This document shows positions 38,206 to 49,577 of a DNA stretch of 64,000 nucleotides, in pieces. Source of the DNA: Polytrichum commune (lineage: Eukaryota > Streptophyta > Polytrichopsida > Polytrichales > Polytrichaceae); contig OX485808.1 in assembly GCA_950295325.1 (NCBI GenBank), forward strand, positions 17,938,527-18,002,526. Direction: 5' to 3'. A program made the translations under genes and the position numbers. Every line of letters begins with the position of its first letter. Position 1 is the stretch's first letter. The notes beneath the pieces were generated by a model, which saw only the letters and a program-made list of their open reading frames with translations, ran no database searches and had not been told where the DNA came from.

Positions 38206-38685
38206 TGATAATCAAGATAATGATTGTCAACAACTCGATCAAGTTCCACACGAGATTTGTGATGTTTCTGCAGTGACCAAGCACTTGGACAATGTCCAAT
38301 GTCGTCGAATTGAGCTCACTGTCAATGTCCTATGTGCAATGCTGCAAGCTCAATTCGACAATGTGACTGTCCTAATGTTGAATGTGGAATGAAAGCTTGA
38401 TTTGACAATTTCGTTTAAGCCGCATCAACAGACCTGAAGATCGCCCTCAAAAGATCGGTAAGTAGGATCGTGGTAATTGGGGCAGTGGCTGGGGAGATTT
38501 TGGACATAGTTGGTAGAGATTCTAGTGTTTCCAAGTCCAACCGTTGACATTTTTGGTTTTTCTTTATTAATTTGAGTCGGTATATTTTATAAATGCGGCT
38601 AGAATGATAGGTACACCAAGGGTGAGTTTCCATGTGGGCCCTTCGTCCAGAACAAGGACAAATCTGGTGGGTAAGGGTTTGTATG

Positions 38686-39791
38686 CATTGCTCAAAATTG
38701 AAGTCTTCAGTGCCCTTCAAATGGGTTTTGGGACTTCAAAAAATACCTCAAGGAAAACAACCCTTCAAAACATAATCCTCATGTCTAAGTGCTCCCTTCA
38801 CTTGAAGTGCTGGATAAATAGTACCCTTCAAGTATTGTTCATCATCTCAAGTAGCCGTTTAACTCCGGCTGTCTAACTTTGGGCTCCAGATCTCATATCC
38901 AAATGGGAATTAGTCCAGATGGGAATTGTATGTTGATAGGTTTGGTTGTGAGAAAGTGCATACTTTGCACTATGACTCTATGCCTGGGTGTGATGTAGGG
39001 GGCTTGTTGGAGGATTGCATCACCCTTGGTAGACTATACATCCAAAAGGTTATTGACTCACTAAATGATCGCTTTTAATGCGACTTGCCCATTTTTAATG
39101 CGGCCAAGCTTTTCAGCCCAAAACACTATCCCATGGATGCATTGGATTGAGGCACTTTAACTGAGCAATGGTTGAACCGGTTGGTGACACATTTCAAGTG
39201 GAGCTCTGTTCTTGTTGATCAAGCCAATGCAGAGTTGCTCGAATTTGTGGAGATGTTATCTTCAGTTTGTCAACACCGAAGTATGCATGAAGATTGGGTT
39301 TTTTGAGGCCGTGACCGAGAGTTTAAGATCAATTGGCCAACCCTAATGTCGCTATGGCAAGCCATACTTGTGATCCCTACTAGCACTGTTGTTTGTAAGC
39401 GTGGTTTTTCAAAGCAGAATTGGGTTAAGAGCGAAAGGAGAACATGCCTAAACCTTAACACACTTGATGCATTGATCAGGGTTAGCCTAAACAGTTTGGG
39501 AGTTGAATTCATGAATTGGAATGACATTTTTGACACTTGGAAAACCGCTACAGTAACCAACAAGTGTAGGGCATTGTCACTTCAAGAGGTGGAGTTAGAT
39601 AGTTGATTCTCCATTATTTCATTGTACTAGAAGCATGTACCATGCAAATCATGCATAATAATATAAGTTTTATATTTCTTTGAAAAGTTTCCATTGACAT
39701 CCTAGATTTAGATATGCCCTTCAATTGCAATGCTGAAATTTCAGAGCCCTTCAAAATGAAATTCATATGAGGGCTTCAATTTTGAGCACTG
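38686..39791. mobile_element. hAT transposon relic with intact ends and 8-bp target duplication
   Basis: Terminal repeats CATTGCTCAAAATTGAAG (left) and CAGTGCTCAAAATTGAAG (right, reverse complement) match at 17 of 18 positions. They are flanked by the perfect 8-bp duplication TTTGTATG at 38,678-38,685 and 39,792-39,799. Copy 1 has the empty site (TTCGTATG, near 20,978-20,985). The 8-bp duplication and CA...TG ends are hAT hallmarks. Length 1,106 bp; the transposase inside is broken. Confidence 0.85.
38997..39606 (+). pseudogene. hAT transposase C-terminal relic
   Basis: The fragment begins GGLLEDCITLGRLYIQKVID. It continues in one frame from about 39,100 through LFSPKHYPMDALD, TEQWLNRLVTHF, KINWPTLMSLWQAI and PTSTVVCKRGFSKQNWVKS, ending NTLDALIRVSL...NWNDIFDTW and a TGA at 39,604-39,606. 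The CxRGFSxQN...LxxLxxLxRV block is the hAT C-terminal dimerisation region of the ZNF862/DUF4371-like branch. In-frame stops after DALD and after DWVF, and a frame change upstream, show it is dead. It cannot supply transposase for its own element. Confidence 0.75.
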
Positions 39792-39889
39792 TTTGTATGT
39801 ATCAACTACATTAAATATGATATTTAGTGTTTGATTGTATTTAGTGTTGTTACCACCCTATCATGTTCAATACTAATTTTCAATTTTTT

Positions 39890-41114
39890 GATATTTAGTG
39901 TTAGACATGAATGCGCCGCCACCTTTCCTACTGCCACCTCCTCTCCTATGAAACAATCCTCTTCAATAGCTTCTAGGTTTCTACCTACTCCACGGGGAGT
40001 CATCACAAAATATCAAGATGAAGCTCCGCAGCTGTGAGATCAAGGAGGTATGATTTATGTGAGAAAAGTAGAAGCTGTCCTCAGCTCCAAACCTCATGTG
40101 GTACACAACTTCGCTCCTAGCTTGAGCTTCTGGTTCTTTTTCTTCTCTTCTCTTCTCTTCTCTTCTTTTCTCTCGTTGTGTGTCATTACACCAAAAGTTA
40201 CAGTGCCTTTGCAAATTGGGAAATTGTACAAACAACGAAGGAAAATTATTAGAGTGAAAATTGACCTCATTGAAGTAAACACTTGGCAAAACACACCACT
40301 GACGGACGGTCACTGGTCCGGGAAACTCATCAACCCGGGGAAGAGTTTTTTTTGTAATTTGCTGCAGATTCGGTTGAAGATGTCAACCAGAAGGTAGATT
40401 GTGATAGTTTATCATACGCGAGAAAAGCTATGATTAGATCAGGCATGTCTTTGGCTATTAATGGTACTTGGAGTGTGCAACAACTTTTTCCACATCTTCA
40501 AGACATAATAGGAAAATATCGGCAAATTTTTGAAGGGCAATACGTGCCATCTTCAACTTGAGAACTATGTTTTCCTTTTATTGATGTAAATACAATATTT
40601 TTAATGTTCAAACTTTTTGTTTTCATTATATGTGACTCTTACATGCTATGAATTGTTTTAAAAATGGTTGTGTTCTATTTTCAAGCTCAAATGTTAGAAT
40701 GCTTGATTTTACATGTTAAGTGTTTGGAATGTTGGATGGCTCCCACATACTAAATAGATCCCATTTTGATATTATTGGTTTCATATGAATGCTAAGAATG
40801 TACTTGCTTGAATGTAATGTTGAATTCATCTAATGTTATTATTGAATTGTATTTTCCATCCGAATTGTATTTGTTTTCATGTTGGAACGCTTAAATATAA
40901 GAAGGTTGGAATGCTAGGAGATATGTTAGAATTCTTCTTTTATCATTGTTAATTTTTTCTCATATCTAACACTAAATTCATGCATGTAACTTCCACATAT
41001 TACTATACTAGTTGAAATTTAGTGTTTGAATTCACGGTTAATGTTACTTACTTTCATAGGGTTGGTGACATTTAGTGTATGCGTTCGTACTTAGTGTATC
41101 TAACACTAAATATC
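39890..41114. other. Copy-2-only segment bounded by a 15-bp inverted repeat, carrying an orphan exon
   Basis: GATATTTAGTGTTAG at 39,890-39,904 is the exact reverse complement of CTAACACTAAATATC at 41,100-41,114. Copy 1 lacks the interior. A (TTCTC)n tract lies near 40,143-40,165. It may be a transposon that picked up a host exon; no target duplication was found. Confidence 0.4.
40368..40561 (+). CDS. Orphan terminal exon of an unrecognised gene
   Basis: A pyrimidine-rich acceptor (TTTTTTTTGTAATTTGCTGCAG, exon from 40,368) is followed by 64 codons without a stop, ending TGA at 40,559-40,561. The peptide includes KAMIRSGMSLAINGTWSVQQ and LFPHLQDIIGKYRQIFEGQY. Composition and codon use look like real coding sequence, but I do not recognise the protein. 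A possible upstream exon around 39,905-40,035 reads SSSIASRFLPTPRGVITKYQ before a stop. It is probably a captured or decayed gene fragment, since the segment is absent from copy 1. Confidence 0.42.
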
Positions 41115-41549
41115 ATATTTAGTGTAGCTACTCCCGTCTTCTTAAAATCCAGACCCACCTATTAACCTCCTCCTCCCGGTTAGCAAGGATGGAGTCCTCT
41201 TGATTCTTCAACCACAAGCGAAGCTAAGTGGGTGAGGCAGAGTTTCTCTTGAACCCTAAAGGCGAAGCTCTTGCAATCTTATAATTGTATGTTAGTTTCT
41301 TCTGATGCCGAAATTGCAGATTGTAGCAACGAGATTTTACAAAACAGGAACATAATTTTTTGGCAAAGTTGCACAGCTCCTTTAGGAATCATGCAATGCT
41401 TTTATCCTAAATAAACAAAGATCACATTCACCACAGTTACATTGAAACAGCATGTTGTTGAATGTTGCTACTGCAGCAGAAATGAAACCCAACGTGTGCA
41501 TAACTACTAATTGGATCTACGTGCTACTTCTCGTAGAGCATCATCAATT

Positions 41550-41861
41550 TCAAGGAAGACGGTAGTATACCCAGTTCAATTCTGCAGTCACTTTTCTCCC
41601 ACTTAACCTTGCATTCTGTGCACTCCTGTGCCCACCTTCATCCCAAAGCATATCTTCAACGAGGGTCCATCTATCCACTCCCTTCCGCATTGCTTCATAA
41701 GCCCCACCATCAGCTTGGCAGTCATGATCTCGATGCTGGGCATCTTGCAAAATGATGCACTCGTGAAGACTCCAATTGGTTTGACATGCATAAACCCTGA
41801 TTGTGTGAGGATTGGATGAATCTATCTCCTCCAAACTAGTCAGATCTAGATCTAGAACCAT
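41550..41861 (-). CDS. Small hypothetical ORF, only its 3' end kept in copy 1
   Basis: ATG at 41,859-41,861 to TGA at 41,550-41,552: 103 residues, acidic, with MVLDLDLTSLEEIDSSNPHT, CQTNWSLHECIILQDAQHRD and MLWDEGGHRSAQNARLSGRK. No family is recognised. The matching place in copy 1 (about 21,630-21,685) retains only the last codons, so either copy 1 lost the rest or copy 2 gained it. It could be a genuine small protein, a gene fragment or chance. Confidence 0.3.
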   Translation of the reverse strand: MVLDLDLTSLEEIDSSNPHTIRVYACQTNWSLHECIILQDAQHRDHDCQADGGAYEAMRKGVDRWTLVEDMLWDEGGHRSAQNARLSGRKVTAELNWVYYRLP

Positions 41862-42599
41862 GGTGAGGGGAAAAGGAAGCAATCATTTGAAGAGCAATGC
41901 TTGTTCGCAACCCATACAAAAATTCCCGCACACAAGACACATTATCTCTGAGCATTTACAAACATAAGATCACAAACATAACTCACTGTAGCTTGTGGTT
42001 ATGGGTGAGTTTTCATGTATTTTCTAGAATCTAGTGGGTGAGCGGCCTACATGGGATCTTATCCTAAATATACCAAATAGTGAGGGTGATACTAATTCAA
42101 GTCACATGCATAATGTAACCAAATCTAAAAGATAACGAGTGCTGAAGTTGCTACTGAGTGACACTAAACCCATGACTATGGTAAATTCTAGGCTCATTTA
42201 CCATAGGTTTCAAGAAATTTAGTGCATGCTTGTGATTAGTGCGTGCTACATGCTTGTTAGTGAATAATGTCAAGTGTTGATACTTTTAGTGATTAGTACC
42301 AAGTGCCAATACTTTAAGTAAATATTGCCAAGTGTTGAGATGAACAATGCTTCCTAGATCATTTTGGTGACACTAATTCATAGCGAAAAGGAATTTGGTA
42401 TCACCTCCATGAACTTCCCACCCTCACTAATTTCCCACACTCACTAATTGGTATATTAGTGTAGTTTTCCAAAAGTCTCGAACTTGACATGGTTACATTA
42501 TATCTCCAACTCAACTAGTTCATCTATAACTAGCAGTTGGATCTCCATGTTCATTGAATTGGGGGGCAAAACAACATCCCTCGATGCCAAATGGTAGTA

Positions 42600-42927
42600 C
42601 ACTCTAAACTATGTAATATCGTGCTGGTGACAACCATAGTGCACGTGATATTAAGGAGTTTTGTAGTGCTAACATTGATGTGTGATAAAAGAGAATTAGT
42701 GTAGTGTGTGAAATTATGGAATAACACAAAGTCAACATTGCAATAATGACAACGATGACAAGTGGTGCATGTGAGCGTGTGGTTTGAATTCTCCGATGGT
42801 TTATTGTAATGTTAAAACCCATGATGTATGGGAAAGAAACGTGACAACGAGTGAGATTTAAACTGAGAACACGGGAGATAAGAGAAGGAGTGACGTTAGG
42901 CATGTTGATATTACAGAGTTTAGAGTG
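42600..42927. mobile_element. TIR element of the 9,966-10,440 family, copy in duplication 2
   Basis: Ends CACTCTAAACTATGTAATAT and TTACAGAGTTTAGAGTG (inverted). Near-identical to 21,839-22,167 and in the same relative position. Confidence 0.6.
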
Positions 42928-43245
42928 AAATTTAATGTAGCTTAAGGGCCGCTTTACACTACGGTGGAGAAGTCCTCCGGTCAAGAATTCCAGGGTAATT
43001 CTGAAATTTGATTGGCCGAGAGTGACACTCTTGTCCGGTGGTGGTTTACACTACGGCCAAGAGTCCATTGGTGGAGAACTTTGTACATGGATGAAATAAT
43101 GACATGGTTGGCAACGTGGCGACACTTTTTTCAAAGGGAGTTCTCCAGAGGTCAAGTTTCTTGGGCAACCTCAAAGCCTCGGACAAGAAACTTGGCCTCC
43201 GGAGAACTCCAACTTCAATAAAATATTTCTTCCTTAGAGAAATCT

Positions 43246-43658
43246 CTCGGGGGGTGCACTTCATTGTCAAGTTGAACACCACCTGCGATAAATAAAATCT
43301 ACTTTCTACATAAAGCATCACCAAAATGGGTCAAATTTTTATCAATTGTTTTTCATGAGTAGATATACACGGTATCTATTACATAGTAAAAAATAATAAC
43401 CAAATTTGATGATTTTTTTTAATAAAATTTATAAAACATACCATTTCTAACTAGAATGATGCAAAATTGAACTAAAACAATTACTACAAAAATTAAGATG
43501 CTTACAAATTTCAAAAAATATATTAAAAATATATTATCAATGGTTATGCATATGTAGAAAAAATATCATAATTTTTAGAATCATATATGGCATATAATAT
43601 AGGTTAGCAAACTTTTATCGCACGTGGTTATGAAACGTAAGGGGCTGTGATCGCCCCA
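43246..43658. mobile_element. Mutator-like MITE nested in the PIF/Harbinger element
   Basis: A 413-bp element flanked by the direct repeat AGAGAAATCT (43,236-43,245 and 43,659-43,668), consistent with a 9-10-bp duplication. The ends are imperfect inverted repeats: CTCGGGGGGTGCACTTC against TGGGGCGATCACAGCCC, with an inner shared CCACxTGCGATAAA. A related copy lies at 22,462-22,838. Confidence 0.62.
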
Positions 43659-45077
43659 AGAGAAATCTTTGCATTATTGTTCTCCCTCTTTAGAATGACA
43701 TTTTTGGGAAATACAAAAAAGTCGTATTATCGAGGTGTCGTCTTCTCTTTAATATGACAAATGACATAAAGTTGTCATACTATTGAGGGAATACAAAAAC
43801 ATAAGTAATATGAGCTTAAAATATATACAACAAGTTTAAGCAATATAGATGGTATGAAATAATAACTCCAGACAATTACAAATATTCTCAAGCACTCTTA
43901 AAGTAAGAGTCCAAAGGTCTTTGGTGTTGCCTACCCAAGTTAGCAATTGTCATCTTATCTTAATTCCCATCTAACTTTTGGAAACTAATAATTTCATTAA
44001 CATCAAAATATAAAGAGTTCTCTAAAAAGAAACTAGACAACAATGATGCATGACATTTAGCATCAAGATATTGGTGATACTATATCACCCGTGTACAAGG
44101 CAACATACTAGGCATGATGCCACTCTCACCCTAACCATGTCCATTCTACACTAGTAACCACTAACCCTAATTACCATTAAGTTCCCAACAATAAGTGAAG
44201 TTCCCAAGTAGTTCCCAAGTAAAAATGGATGTATTTTAAATGTACATTATATAGATGAAAGGAATTCTAGCATTAACTACCTCTTTAATATGACAAAACG
44301 GAGATTCTATATGTTGCACTATCGAATGTTGTAGTCGTATAAAAGAAGGAGTTTTGAACTAAAAAGTTTGGTCTCGTAAAAATGTGTCGTAATATTGAGG
44401 GTGTCCTATAAACGAGTGTCGTATCAATGAGTTTGGACTATACCAACATGTTATTTCTTTAAAATCAATAAGAAGATAAATTTTCCTACTTAAATACCTT
44501 AATTTGGATGTATTAGGGGCCATTCACGGTTGGGGTACTACTTTTGGCCGTCTAACGGAAAACGGACTTTTTTGGATAACTTCACATGCTTGGTATGCTT
44601 AGATTTGTATTGTGAAGCATATTTTGGATCATACCTACATTTCATACTCCATATCGAGTACACTGACAAAGTTAATTTAGAAGGAATAGGGTCATCTAAG
44701 ATATCCTTTTGATTCCTTAAAGGACATTCAGGAGTGTTGTCTTAATTGTTCACCTTAGGATCAAGGAATGAAAAGGACAACAAGAATCAATCGAAACGAT
44801 CCCAAATTTTTTCCTCACACTCATCGTTCAAATGTGTACCAATAGAACCAAATATGTATTGAATAGCAATTGCCCAACTTTACATGTGGCACCAAACATG
44901 TCCAAATATACATATACTCACGGCCACACGTAAAAGGAACGTCTAGTATTAGAATTGGACAAAAAAATTTATATGAATGGACACATGACACTTTTACTAA
45001 GGTACCAAGATACATAACAGGAAATAATTGACCACCAATGCACACCTAACTAGCAAAAAAATGCCACTGATGTGGCC

Positions 45078-45096
45078 TAGGGTTTAGGGTTTAGGG
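45078..45096. repeat. Internal telomere-like tract
   Basis: TAGGGTTTAGGGTTTAGGG inside the PIF/Harbinger element. Confidence 0.7.
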
Positions 45097-46614
45097 TGAT
45101 TATTAAATAATAATAATAATCTTTCTTGATAAAGCTTATGAACTATCTACTTATTTATGTAAAATTTATTGATCAAATAATAGTAAATCATGATAAAAAC
45201 CGAGATCAATGCGAGAAAGTCCTTAAGTCCTTTGTCCCAAAAGTAGTACCCCAACCGTGAATGGCCCCATTATAGAGGTGGAACATTTTCAAATAAATTA
45301 TTGTCATGAAAGAAGTTCTAAAACATTGCCATATACTCTTTTTCTATCAATATAAGTTTTTTAAATATCAATACAATGGTCATTTAGGGGGTAAGGTTTC
45401 TACTATGGCCAGCTTTGACCATTTTGTGAAATAGTCCGGTGGACTTCTCCTCTTGGTGAAGTTGTCCAATACACTTCTCCTCTAGGTGGTTACACTACAG
45501 CCGGTCAAGACTTCTTAAGGCATTATTTTATCGTCTTTTCATCTTCTCATGCATACCATCCCTCGCCTCAAACAACCATGTCTTGGGCGAAAATACTTGA
45601 CCGACCAGTGCACTTCTCCATCGTAGTGTAAAGCGGCCCTAAGTATATATGTACGCATGATGGAGCCTGGTAGCAGGGAATGTGGGACAATGTACAAGGA
45701 TCCCAAAGGGGTGGGTCTAAATACCCCCATCGAGCGTGGCTCGGAGGCCAGGTTCGGTGGGGTTCATTTTTCTGGCCCTCCCCGTTTTGGTCCCTTGGGG
45801 ACTTTTTTGGTTTTATTTTTGCTAAATTTGGGTCATGCGGCCCCAAATTACTCCAGGAAGCCCCTATGAAATCAAGTAAGGCCCCACCCAATTAAAAAAA
45901 TAGGGGGCATGTTTTACCCCAACCCTGCCACCCCCTCCCGAACCTGGCCTCCGAGCCACGCTCGATGGGGGTTTTTAGACAGATCCATCCCAGAGTCCTC
46001 CCATGCAGTTAATGTGAGAATCCACTCACTTATGGAGTACTTCTACTACTGTAGCTGCTTTGCTATTATTAAATTGAAGGATACAATACCTTACCTTGAA
46101 CATTGTAAAGTTGTCTGCACACTGACTCTTCTGATATATATATATATATATATGGAACCTTTTGAAACTTGCAACACAAAACTATTTTTGTCTAAATAGT
46201 GTGGCTTACCATTCAGAGTTACGTGTTGCTATAACTTTTTCCTGACAACATCATTTTTATCATAGTCTTCGGTGTGCATACTAACTACTGATGTTATTTG
46301 GGGAAAAAGAATGATACTCTCGGTAAAATGTTATAGCAATGGGGCATAAGTACAACTCCATCCCTGCATAGGTTTAAGTGAACGTGATTCAAAATTATTT
46401 ATTAAATTTGAACTTTTTTTGAAGAAAAAAAATCATAAACATTTGAAAAAAAAACACATTGATCTACAAAGCCAAGCAATTTATGTTGCCGAAAAATATT
46501 TCAAGAAAAAGTCTACACATTTTAGAAGACGGTGCAAGTAGATATATTGAACCTATACTTGTCTAAAATTTGCTTAAAATATGATAAAGTTATATTAAAT
46601 TGATGTTTTTCCAC

Positions 46615-46639
46615 AAACCCTAAACCCTAAACCCTAAAA
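46615..46639. repeat. Internal telomere-like tract, tandem unit 1
   Basis: About three CCCTAAA units. The homologous place in copy 1 (about 23,253-23,260) has none. Repeated at 49,136-49,160 by the tandem duplication. Confidence 0.75.
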
Positions 46640-49135
46640 ATGTTGTAATGGCGTCGTCAAGCTTGTATTGAATTCAAGGAATATGGAGAGAAAAATCCAA
46701 CTTCAAAATATTTAAGGTCACGAATACTTCGTCCAAAACTATGTTTAGCCATTACCTTTTGAGAATGTACTTTTCATGATAAGTTTTAAAGATCCCATCT
46801 TGATATTATATATTCGAGCACCTAACACAACAAGAGGGCACCATTAAAAAATCCAATTTATACAACACTTTGCTACTACTTTTAGGCATTGGACCATAAA
46901 ATGTATGGTTTAAGTATACCGGAGCATTTCTCTGTATACTTGACCGTGCTTTCTCCAAATGGCAACCCACACTAATTGGACAAAGTAGTTTAGTTATGTA
47001 TATTCAAACTTTTTATTAAATGACATAATTTGGGACTCACGTGAAATGTTTTGTACTTCTACTTAAAATCCGCTTCTAGAGATAATATATATTATGCCTA
47101 GGGTCATGGGTTCCCCATCAAGTCACATAGTATAACTTTGCAACGTGGGCCCTTAGGATATGAGAGTGAGATGTTGGGAGTTCAGTTTGAATCTAAGTGT
47201 CCATGTGTAGCTTTTTTAGCATCTCACTGTTATATTTTGAGAGCCCACTGAACAAGAGTTGTGAACTGCATAATGTTGTGCATGGTTCTTAAATTAAAAG
47301 GCACCAAAATGAATTGCACTTCATGTTAAGTACTTTTTTGCAGCCACATAAGTTCATTATCATGAAGAAATTGTTCTGTGGGGCTAGCTCTAATTCTTAA
47401 ATCCTACCAGATGGTCATGTATTTTCAAATTGAATCTGAGTGAGCACAACAATATCAAACCGAATATGAGTGAACACAACTCATCTATTAAATTATGCTA
47501 TGCGACCCATTTCCCACCCTAAAATTATTACAAAAAAATTATATATTTAATATAAATATGTATGTATGTGTGTATATGTATATGTATATAAATGAATACA
47601 AACATGATGTGAGCATGATCTCGTGGCTTTGAAAACAACATTTTTCTCAAAGTTGACATAATTTGGTTAGATTGATTTAAGGTATCGTGTAATTATGAGT
47701 AAGAGTCCACTTCTAGAGATACATGCCTCTCACATGCCTGCAATTCTTGGTTGGCTTCCAAGTCAAAAAGAACACTACAATGTTTATGGTATTTAGTGTC
47801 ACGTTCACTATTTGCGGAGGGCCTAAACTAGATGCCTAGAGGTCTCAATGTGTCACGCCCGCTAATTACAAAAATGATTCCATTTGTCAACACAAATAGC
47901 TTTTTTAAGTGAAAACATATCGACATTATGATATTTAGAGTAGCACATTGGGATACGGTAGATGATAGTCTTGCGTTTTAGCATGCAAGGGGTAGATATT
48001 TTTGAGGGTACTAATGGCAAGTGTCATGTGTTTACATTTTAGTATGCAAGAGGAAGATATTCTTGAGCATACTAATGACAATTATCATATGTGTACGCTT
48101 TAGTCAACTTGTAGGCCATTGTGTAACATAGGCATGTACCTCATGACACTATTCAACATGCTAATGCCAAGATATTAGTAAGTGCACTTGAATGCCAAGT
48201 GTCTTCAGTAGACATTTATAGTGAAGTTGTTAATCATCAATGCAACGTAGCAGATGTTTGAAAATAGGATAAGTGACACTATTATGCATGAGACACTAAA
48301 TACCATAAATGGTGTAGCCCAATCTTTGTATGTTGGTATTGTTTCTCTCTAAGTGAACCTAATCTAACCTTACTACTTGCAACACCACTAGATTTGTTGG
48401 CACTACCACTCGATTAAGATTGGAAATGACAAAAATGATAGTTGAGATCAACTTGTCTAGCACAGGATGGGCACATGTCAATAACTAGGATTTATGTGTA
48501 TTTGGATTTATGCATGAATTTTGGACAATTCCAACTACCAATCTCACGTACATTAAATCACAAGACTACACAAATATGGCGGTTGGTGAAAATGGAATAC
48601 AAACATCTAAAATGGTGGGTGTTGTGTCCCTGGGGGGTGGACTCTTCGTAGCATGTATGAACTGACATAAGTGTAAGAAGGGGTATTATTTGAGGCAATA
48701 GTAAACATAATATACATAAGGAAGAGGTATTATTCAGAGTTATGTGTTGCTATAACTTTTTCTTGACAACATCATTTTTATCATAGTCTTCGGTGTGCAT
48801 ACTAACTACTGATGTTATTTGGGGAAAAAGAATGATACTCTCGGTAAAATGTTATAGCAATGGGGCATAAGTACAACTCCATCCCTGCATAGGTTTAAGT
48901 GAACGTGATTCAAAATTATTTATTAAATTTGAACTTTTTTTGAAGGAAAAAAAATCATAAACATTTGAAAAAAAAACACATTGATCTACAAAGCCAAGCA
49001 ATTTATGTTGCCGAAAAATATTTCAAGAAAAAGTCTACACATTTTAGAAGACGGTGCAAGTAGATATATTGAACCTGTACTTGTCTAAAATTTGCTTAAA
49101 ATATGATAAAGTTATATTAAATTGATGTTTTTCCA

Positions 49136-49160
49136 CAAACCCTAAACCCTAAACCCTAAA
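49136..49160. repeat. Internal telomere-like tract, tandem unit 2
   Basis: The same CCCTAAA tract and flanks as 46,615-46,639. Confidence 0.75.
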
Positions 49161-49577
49161 AATGTTGTAATGGCGTCGTCAAGCTTGTATTGAATTCAAG
49201 GAATATGGAGAGAAAAATCCAACTTCAAAATATTTAAGGTCACGAATACTTCGTCCAAAACTATGTTTAGCCATTACCTTTTGAGAATGTACTTTTCATG
49301 ATAAGTTTTGAAGATCCCATCTTGATATTATATATTTGAGCACCTAACACAACAAGAGGGCACCATTAAAAAATCCAATTTATACAACACTTTGCTACTA
49401 CTTTTAGGCATTGGACCATAAAATGTATGGTTTAAGTATACCGGAGCATTTCTCTGTATACTTGACGGTGCTTTCTCCAAATGGAAACCCACACTAATTA
49501 GACAAAGTAGTTTAGTTATATATATTCAAAGTTTTTATTTAATGACATAATTTGGGAGTCGCATGAAATGTTTTGTA

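Larger units (their letters stand above)
42946..45639. mobile_element. PIF/Harbinger-like element, 2.7 kb, TSD TAA
   Basis: 28-bp terminal repeats start GGGCCGCTTTACACTACGGT on the left and GGGCCGCTTTACACTACGAT on the right (reverse complement), with one mismatch over 28 bp. TAA flanks both sides (42,943-42,945 and 45,640-45,642). Copy 1 has the uninterrupted sequence at about 22,185. The GGGCC ends and 3-bp TWA duplication fit PIF/Harbinger. No transposase frame is visible, so it is probably non-autonomous. A Mutator-like MITE (43,246-43,658) and a telomere-like tract (45,078-45,096) lie inside. Confidence 0.8.
30895..48731. repeat. Segmental duplication, copy 2 (expanded by insertions)
   Basis: Matches copy 1 (17,620-27,560) in the same order and orientation. 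Material without a counterpart in copy 1: about 31,020-34,938 (3.9 kb), 38,686-39,791 (hAT), about 39,890-41,100 (with an orphan exon), about 41,580-42,430, and 42,946-45,639 (PIF/Harbinger). It carries hydrolase paralog 2. Confidence 0.8.

Noticed and set aside
39831-40037. Single 68-residue gene in front of the orphan exon
   Set aside because: Its first half is translation of the AT-rich repeat flank; only the last 40 residues look protein-like, so it is mentioned only as a possible upstream exon.
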